Shown: positions 62,748 to 64,000 of the stretch, piece after piece
Layout of the letters: every line of letters starts with the position of its first letter
How positions within the stretch are numbered: the first letter of the stretch is position 1
Assembly (NCBI GenBank): GCA_022641095.1
Contig: JALCDB010000001.1
Location: 364,802-428,801 of the forward strand
Reading direction: 5' to 3'
DNA: 64,000 bases
Origin: Bacilli bacterium
GTDB lineage: Bacteria; Bacillota_I; Bacilli_A; RFN20; CAG-826
Position numbers and translations under genes: made by a program
The notes under the pieces: model-generated
The model's database searches: none
What the model was told of the DNA's origin: nothing
What the model saw: the letters and a program-made list of their open reading frames with translations, nothing else

Positions 62748-64000
62748 TTATTCCTTGGAGATGGCATGGAATGGGCAACCCGCCAAACAGGTGCCGCATT
62801 TGATGCATTTCTTCTGATCGATGAGGTAGGCCACTTTGCCAGGAACGCCGCTGATGGCGTTGACGGGGCAGTTGCGGGCGCATTTGGAGCATTTTTTGCA
62901 AAGGCTCGGGTCGATATGGAACTGAATCAAACGCTTGCACACATGCGCCGGACACACTTTGTCGACGACATGGGCCCGATATTCCTCCGGGAACTTCTTC
63001 ATGGTGGAGAGAATCGGATTGGCCGCGGTCTGCCCAAGCGCGCATAGCGAACCCAGTTTGATGACTCCGGCGAGTTCTTTCATGTCCTCGAGCGTCTGTT
63101 CGGTGCCCTGGCCGTTGGTGATTTGACTGAGCATCTCATAGAGACGCTTCGTGCCAATGCGGCACGGCGAGCACTTCCCGCAGGATTCGCTCGTGATGAA
63201 GTCCATGTAGAAATGGGCGACGTCGACCATGCAGTTATCTTCGTCCATGACGATCGCGCCGCCGCTTCCCATCATGGAGCCGCGGGCGATCAGGGTATCG
63301 TAATCGATCGGAGTGTCCAGATCCTCTTCGGTCAAGCAGCCGCCCGAAGGGCCGCCCGTCTGGATCGCCTTGAACTTCTTGCCGTTCGGAATGCCGCCGC
63401 CGATATCGAAAATAAGGGTTCTCAAAGTCGTGCCCATCGGAACCTCGACGAGGCCGACGTTGTTGATCTTGCCGCCGAGGGCGAAAACCTTGGTGCCTTT
63501 GGAGCCTTCGGTCCCGATTTTGGCGTATTCCTTGGCGCCGACGCGGATGATGTAAGGGATCTGAGCCAACGTCTCGACGTTGTTGACGCAAGTCGGTTTG
63601 CCCCACAAACCTTTGATGGCGGGAAAAGGAGGACGGGGACGCGGCATGCCACGCTTACCCTCGATGGAATTCAGCAACGCGGTCTCCTCGCCGCACACGA
63701 AAGCGCCCGCGCCTTCGCGAAGATGGACGTGGAAAGAGAAATCGGTGCCGAGGATATGATCGCCTAGCAAGCCGACCTTCTCCATGTCCCCGATGGCGTG
63801 AAGGAGACGCGAGACCGCGACCGGATATTCGGCGCGGACGTAGAAATAGCCTTCGCTGGCCCCATATGCGTAACCGGCGATCATCATGCCTTCGATGACC
63901 TCAAACGGATTGCCTTCGAGGATGGAACGGTCCATGAACGCGCCCGGGTCGCCTTCGTCGCCGTTGCAGACGACGTATTTGATGTCGCTCTTTTGGTTGG
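62748..64000 (-). CDS. hydB: NuoF-like hydrogenase subunit (HydB), 5' end beyond the window
   Basis: [56 protein letters not shown]-terminal 2[4Fe-4S]. Coding continues to the window edge. Confidence 0.93.
   Translation of the reverse strand, partial: NQKSDIKYVVCNGDEGDPGAFMDRSILEGNPFEVIEGMMIAGYAYGASEGYFYVRAEYPVAVSRLLHAIGDMEKVGLLGDHILGTDFSFHVHLREGAGAFVCGEETALLNSIEGKRGMPRPRPPFPAIKGLWGKPTCVNNVETLAQIPYIIRVGAKEYAKIGTEGSKGTKVFALGGKINNVGLVEVPMGTTLRTLIFDIGGGIPNGKKFKAIQTGGPSGGCLTEEDLDTPIDYDTLIARGSMMGSGGAIVMDEDNCMVDVAHFYMDFITSESCGKCSPCRIGTKRLYEMLSQITNGQGTEQTLEDMKELAGVIKLGSLCALGQTAANPILSTMKKFPEEYRAHVVDKVCPAHVCKRLIQFHIDPSLCKKCSKCARNCPVNAISGVPGKVAYLIDQKKCIKCGTCLAGCPFHAISKE

Overview
64 kb chromosomal window, visibly GC-rich, from a low-complexity fermentative Firmicutes/Tenericutes-like bacterium. 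UGA is used as a normal stop (e.g. rapZ and trxB), so genetic code 11 applies. Almost all genes are on the minus strand. Landmarks: rapZ-trxB-lgt-uvrA block; tRNA-Pro; a decayed accessory patch (about 7.0-10.9 kb) with an intact DUF4143-type AAA ATPase and two RhuM-family pseudogenes, one with a Fic/Doc C-terminus; glutathione peroxidase; a small membrane protein ORF broken at a T9 run; acyltransferase, GDPD and opine-dehydrogenase-like genes; pyruvate:ferredoxin oxidoreductase; a run of surface lipoproteins; tRNA-Lys; a sugar-type ABC transporter operon (ATPase, two permeases, two solute-binding proteins) that continues into a staphylococcal-nuclease-like lipoprotein and an OB-fold-like lipoprotein; three tandem RDD-like membrane proteins; tuf-fusA-rpsG-rpsL; rpoC-rpoB-rsmC-rplL-rplJ-rplA-rplK; an ArsR-type regulator and P1B ATPase; nusG-secE-rpmG-sigH-like-rlmB-mgtC-cysS; a HAD phosphatase; and [FeFe]-hydrogenase hydA with partial hydB. 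The most interesting signals are the nuclease/ABC transporter operon (predicted extracellular nucleic-acid foraging), the duplicated ATATGAA-N6-TTCATAT operators at the ArsR promoter, the homopolymer-frameshifted membrane gene, and the RhuM relics. All calls come from reading the sequence and translations; no database search was run.
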